Source: a bacterium (GTDB taxonomy: Bacteria; Acidobacteriota; HRBIN11; JAKEFK01). From it: a stretch of DNA of 40,870 nt. The notes beneath the pieces are model-generated. The model had not been told where the DNA came from, did no database searches, and saw only the letters and a program-made list of their open reading frames with translations. A program made the translations under genes and the position numbers. The stretch covers positions 1 through 40,870 of the forward strand of contig JAKEFK010000066.1 of assembly GCA_022616075.1 (NCBI GenBank), given 5' to 3'. This document shows positions 38,521-40,870 of the stretch, in pieces (the stretch's first letter is position 1; each line of letters begins with the position of its first letter).

Positions 38521-39890
38521 CAATCTTCTTCAGGCTCAATCTTGTCTACAGTGCGGTCGATTTCCTTTAACGTTTCTTCCAAACGGTCCAGAATCTCGTC
38601 CATCAGTGGTTCGCCAATGTTCAACGCGGGTTCAAAGCGAACGACTCTTGAGTTTGTGAGCGTCCCCGCCACCAGGACGTTCCGTTTAAACAGGCCGGAA
38701 ACAACCTTGTAGCCGATTTCGGTGTTCGGGAATTCCATGCCGAGCAGTAATCCCCTTCCACTCGCCTGTGTGATGAGTCGATCGTATCGCACCTGCAAAG
38801 CGATCAGCTCGCCAAGCAAGTACTTTCCTTTGCGGTGTGCCTGGCCGGGCAAGTCTTCTTCGAGCGTGACATTCACAGCCGCGATGCCTGCTGCGCATGC
38901 AAGTGGATTTCCTCCAAACGTGGAGGTATGAATGAAGGGATTATCCTCCAGCACCTGCCAGATTTTTGGTTTTGAAATGAAAGCGCTCAACGGCATCACA
39001 CCGCCACCAAGAGCTTTCCCCATGCACAGAATGTCCGGAACCGTATCCCAGTGCTCGACGCCGAACATTTTTCCCGTGCGCCCCATTCCTGTTTGCACTT
39101 CATCCGCAATCAAAAGAGCACCGTATTCATCGCACGCTTTTCGGATGCGCGGCCAAAAATCATCGGGAGGGACGATCGCGCCTGCCTCCCCCTGGATCGG
39201 TTCCATAATAACAGCGGCAATTCCTTTGCCTGTCTGATCTGCCTTATACAATTCATCTTCTACTGCCTCGGCATCGCCGAATTCCACGAAATGAATTCCA
39301 GGCAGCAAAGGTAGGAACGGCTCGCGATACTCCCATTTGCCCATCAAGCTCAGGGCTCCGCAGCTCTTGCCGTGAAATCCGCGCAGAGAGCTGATGAAGT
39401 TCGTGCGCTGGGTTGCCACGCGAGCGAGTTTTAACGCCCCTTCTACCGCATCTGTTCCATTGTTGATGAAAAAGCAGTACTGCAGATCGCCCGGAGCAAC
39501 TTCTCCAAGCAATTTAGCCAGCGCTCCGCGCAAAGGATCCAGCAATTCCTGACTGGACAGGGGCATCCGTTGCAGCTGATCAGCCACAGCTTTCAGGATT
39601 TTCGGATGCCGTATGCCCGCGCTGTAAATTCCATAACCACCAAGACAATCGATGAACTTGCGCCCCATGATGTCTTCAAAGTGGCAACCTTGCCCCATCC
39701 ACTCCAGCGCCGGCTGTTCGCGCATCTCAATGACAGATTTCCGGTAATCCAGATAGCCACGATTGTAGTAGAAGGAAAAATTCTCGATGGTTTCGCTGAT
39801 GATCTGTTCTTTCTCTTTATCGGAGAGGTTTCCATTCGAAATGATGTTTAACCATTTCTGGGATTCTAAAAGGACTTCTTTTTCGTTCAT
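38520..39890 (-). CDS. patA: Putrescine aminotransferase-like class III aminotransferase
   Basis: This 456-residue PLP enzyme matches E. coli PatA/YgjG along its length: YLDYRKSV, FIDCLGGYGIYSAGIRHP, SSQELLDPLR, FFINNGTDAVEGALKLA, EPIQGEAG, DEVQTGMGRTGKMF, the Lys of MGKALGGGVMP and HTSTFGGNPLACAA. PatA moves the amino group of putrescine or cadaverine to 2-oxoglutarate; lysine 6-aminotransfer is an alternative. It is downstream of the gabT-like gene and upstream of the saccharopine-dehydrogenase-like gene on the same strand. The assignment to the PatA subfamily is good; the substrate is inferred. Confidence 0.85.
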   Translation of the reverse strand: MNEKEVLLESQKWLNIISNGNLSDKEKEQIISETIENFSFYYNRGYLDYRKSVIEMREQPALEWMGQGCHFEDIMGRKFIDCLGGYGIYSAGIRHPKILKAVADQLQRMPLSSQELLDPLRGALAKLLGEVAPGDLQYCFFINNGTDAVEGALKLARVATQRTNFISSLRGFHGKSCGALSLMGKWEYREPFLPLLPGIHFVEFGDAEAVEDELYKADQTGKGIAAVIMEPIQGEAGAIVPPDDFWPRIRKACDEYGALLIADEVQTGMGRTGKMFGVEHWDTVPDILCMGKALGGGVMPLSAFISKPKIWQVLEDNPFIHTSTFGGNPLACAAGIAAVNVTLEEDLPGQAHRKGKYLLGELIALQVRYDRLITQASGRGLLLGMEFPNTEIGYKVVSGLFKRNVLVAGTLTNSRVVRFEPALNIGEPLMDEILDRLEETLKEIDRTVDKIEPEED

Positions 39891-39913
39891 GATCTTTCTC
39901 CATTCAGGTTAGT

Positions 39914-39929
39914 GGCGCATTTTTGCGCC
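39914..39929. repeat. Short hairpin between the gabT-like and patA-like genes
   Basis: GGCGCA-TTTT-TGCGCC is a perfect 6-bp stem. It has no following T run on the gene strand, so it could be an RNA stability element, an operator or chance. Confidence 0.4.
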
Positions 39930-39935
39930 GAGTGT

Positions 39936-39961
39936 TTTGTAAAAGGAAGGCCCTTTACAAA
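39936..39961. repeat. Inverted repeat TTTGTAAA-N10-TTTACAAA
   Basis: A perfect 8-bp palindrome arm pair lies 30 bases downstream of the gabT-like stop and upstream of patA. It could be a regulator site for the patA-like gene or a weak terminator; no promoter boxes are obvious beside it. Confidence 0.45.
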
Positions 39962-39991
39962 TCACCGGCCCAGAATGGAGGTAAGCTTTTT

Positions 39992-40870
39992 CTAAAAAGC
40001 ATGATCGATCACATCCAATCCTTCATCTAGTTGTTCATCTGTGATGACGAGCGGCATGAGGGTGCGCAGACAATTTCCGTGCGTTCCTGCCGATAAAAGA
40101 ATCAAACCGTTTTGATAACAGCGAGTCGTTACTTCTTGAACCTTCTCTTTGTCAGGTTCTTTCGTCTTCCGGTCTTTGACAATTTCGAGAGCCATCATCG
40201 CGCCGAGGCCTCGAACCTCTCCAATGGCGGAGTGTCGCTCATATAATTGCTCAAATCTCTTGCGAACAACTTCTCCGATTTTGTTTGCGCGTTCCGGTAG
40301 AACTTCTTTTTCCATGAACTGAATCGCAGCCAATGCAGCCGCGCAGCTCACGGGATTTCCCGAGAAGGTTCCACCAAGACCCCCAATCTGCGCGCTGTCC
40401 ATGATTTCGCTTCGGCCGGTTACCGAACTCAGCGGCAGCCCACCGGCCATTGATTTTGCCAGGACGATCAAATCCGGTTCAACGCCGTAATGTTCGCACG
40501 CAAACATTTTGCCGGTGCGGCAGAACCCCGTTTGTATCTCATCAATGATGAGCAGAATATTGTTTTTTCGACAAATCCCGGCAAGCGCATCCACATATTC
40601 TCTGGGCGCTACAACAAATCCACCTTCTCCCAATACAAGCTCCAGTACCACGCAGGCAACGTTTTCCGCAGCAATATGACTGTTGAAGAACTCCTCAAGA
40701 TTTTGTATCTGTTCGGAAATGTTTTGACGGTAAGAGTATGGATAGGGGAGCCTGTAAACTTCGGAAGCAAACGGACCAAAACCGAATTTGTATGGCTTTA
40801 CTTTGCTGGTAAGGCTCATCGTCAGAAGGGTTCGTCCGTGAAAAGCGTGTTCGAAAACCACAACGGCCGG
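39992..40870 (-). CDS. gabT: 4-aminobutyrate aminotransferase-like protein, 5' end beyond the window
   Basis: The visible 292 residues are the C-terminal two-thirds of a class III aminotransferase. It shows VVVFEHAFHGRT, then EPVLGEGG-like VLELVLGEGGFVV, DEIQTGFCRTGKMFACEH, the PLP lysine in LAKSMAGGLPLSSVTGR and GTFSGNPVSCAAALA. It matches GabT-type enzymes, which convert GABA to succinic semialdehyde, and also takes in 5-aminovalerate transaminases. The reading frame continues off the right edge; the GTG at 40861 is internal. With the patA-like gene it would complete a putrescine-to-succinate or cadaverine-to-glutarate route. Confidence 0.85.
   Translation of the reverse strand, partial: PAVVVFEHAFHGRTLLTMSLTSKVKPYKFGFGPFASEVYRLPYPYSYRQNISEQIQNLEEFFNSHIAAENVACVVLELVLGEGGFVVAPREYVDALAGICRKNNILLIIDEIQTGFCRTGKMFACEHYGVEPDLIVLAKSMAGGLPLSSVTGRSEIMDSAQIGGLGGTFSGNPVSCAAALAAIQFMEKEVLPERANKIGEVVRKRFEQLYERHSAIGEVRGLGAMMALEIVKDRKTKEPDKEKVQEVTTRCYQNGLILLSAGTHGNCLRTLMPLVITDEQLDEGLDVIDHAF

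Overview
The window looks like chromosome of an Acidobacteriota bacterium, or a close environmental relative. The evidence is a long unpaired FtsX/MacB-type permease of the ADOP kind next to a Ser/Thr kinase with a TPR tail, a sulfatase-like/TPR protein, moderate GC, and many short hairpin repeats placed exactly at gene junctions. This is inference from gene types; there is no rRNA or other marker gene to fix the taxon. I see no tRNA, rRNA, CRISPR array, prophage or insertion sequence.

Layout. 1-1.6 kb, minus strand: a Rieske ferredoxin behind an ABC-ATPase-like gene that has lost its Walker A motif, then a tiny zinc ribbon protein. 1.7-9 kb, plus strand: selD, which reads through an in-frame UGA and is therefore very probably itself a selenoprotein, followed by nuoA-B-C-D-G-H-I. 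The nuo cluster has no nuoE, nuoF or nuoJ-N, has a short nuoG, and is interrupted by a MITE-like element. 9-17.2 kb: lipA, the divergent kinase/permease pair, an unrecognised lysine-rich protein and a B12-binding radical SAM protein. 17.3-18.8 kb: PspC-like, HD-domain and DUF4126 proteins. 18.8-24.8 kb: a full ISC iron-sulfur operon (iscR-def-iscS-iscU-iscA-hscB-hscA-iscX) with peptide deformylase inserted and no fdx. 24.9-27.2 kb: moaA-thiC. 27.2-30.5 kb: small, mostly uncharacterised genes, a scrap of thiC-like sequence and a methyltransferase. 30.5-37.3 kb: a sulfatase-like/TPR/parvulin fusion, a beta-barrel protein, a double zinc ribbon protein, a vapBC toxin-antitoxin pair and an exported Asp-box propeller. 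37.3-40.9 kb, minus strand: a gabT-like gene (cut by the window edge), a putrescine-aminotransferase-like gene and a saccharopine-dehydrogenase-like gene, probably one amine or lysine catabolic operon.

How the genes fit together. The central 25 kb is rich in Fe-S and sulfur/selenium cofactor biology: SelD makes selenophosphate; IscS/IscU/IscA/HscBA build clusters; and NuoB/G/I, LipA, MoaA, ThiC and the B12 radical SAM protein all consume them. IscR, with three cysteines and a palindrome just behind its own promoter, probably ties the ISC operon to cluster status.

The most distinctive signals are (1) the selenocysteine codon of selD at 1756-1758 with a candidate SECIS hairpin; (2) a vapBC module lying between two perfect 24-bp arms of a repeat whose intact copies are only 51-82 bp long; (3) two families of hairpin repeats that supply stop codons or abut start codons; (4) the Walker-A-less ABC protein; and (5) the three-domain sulfatase-like fusion.
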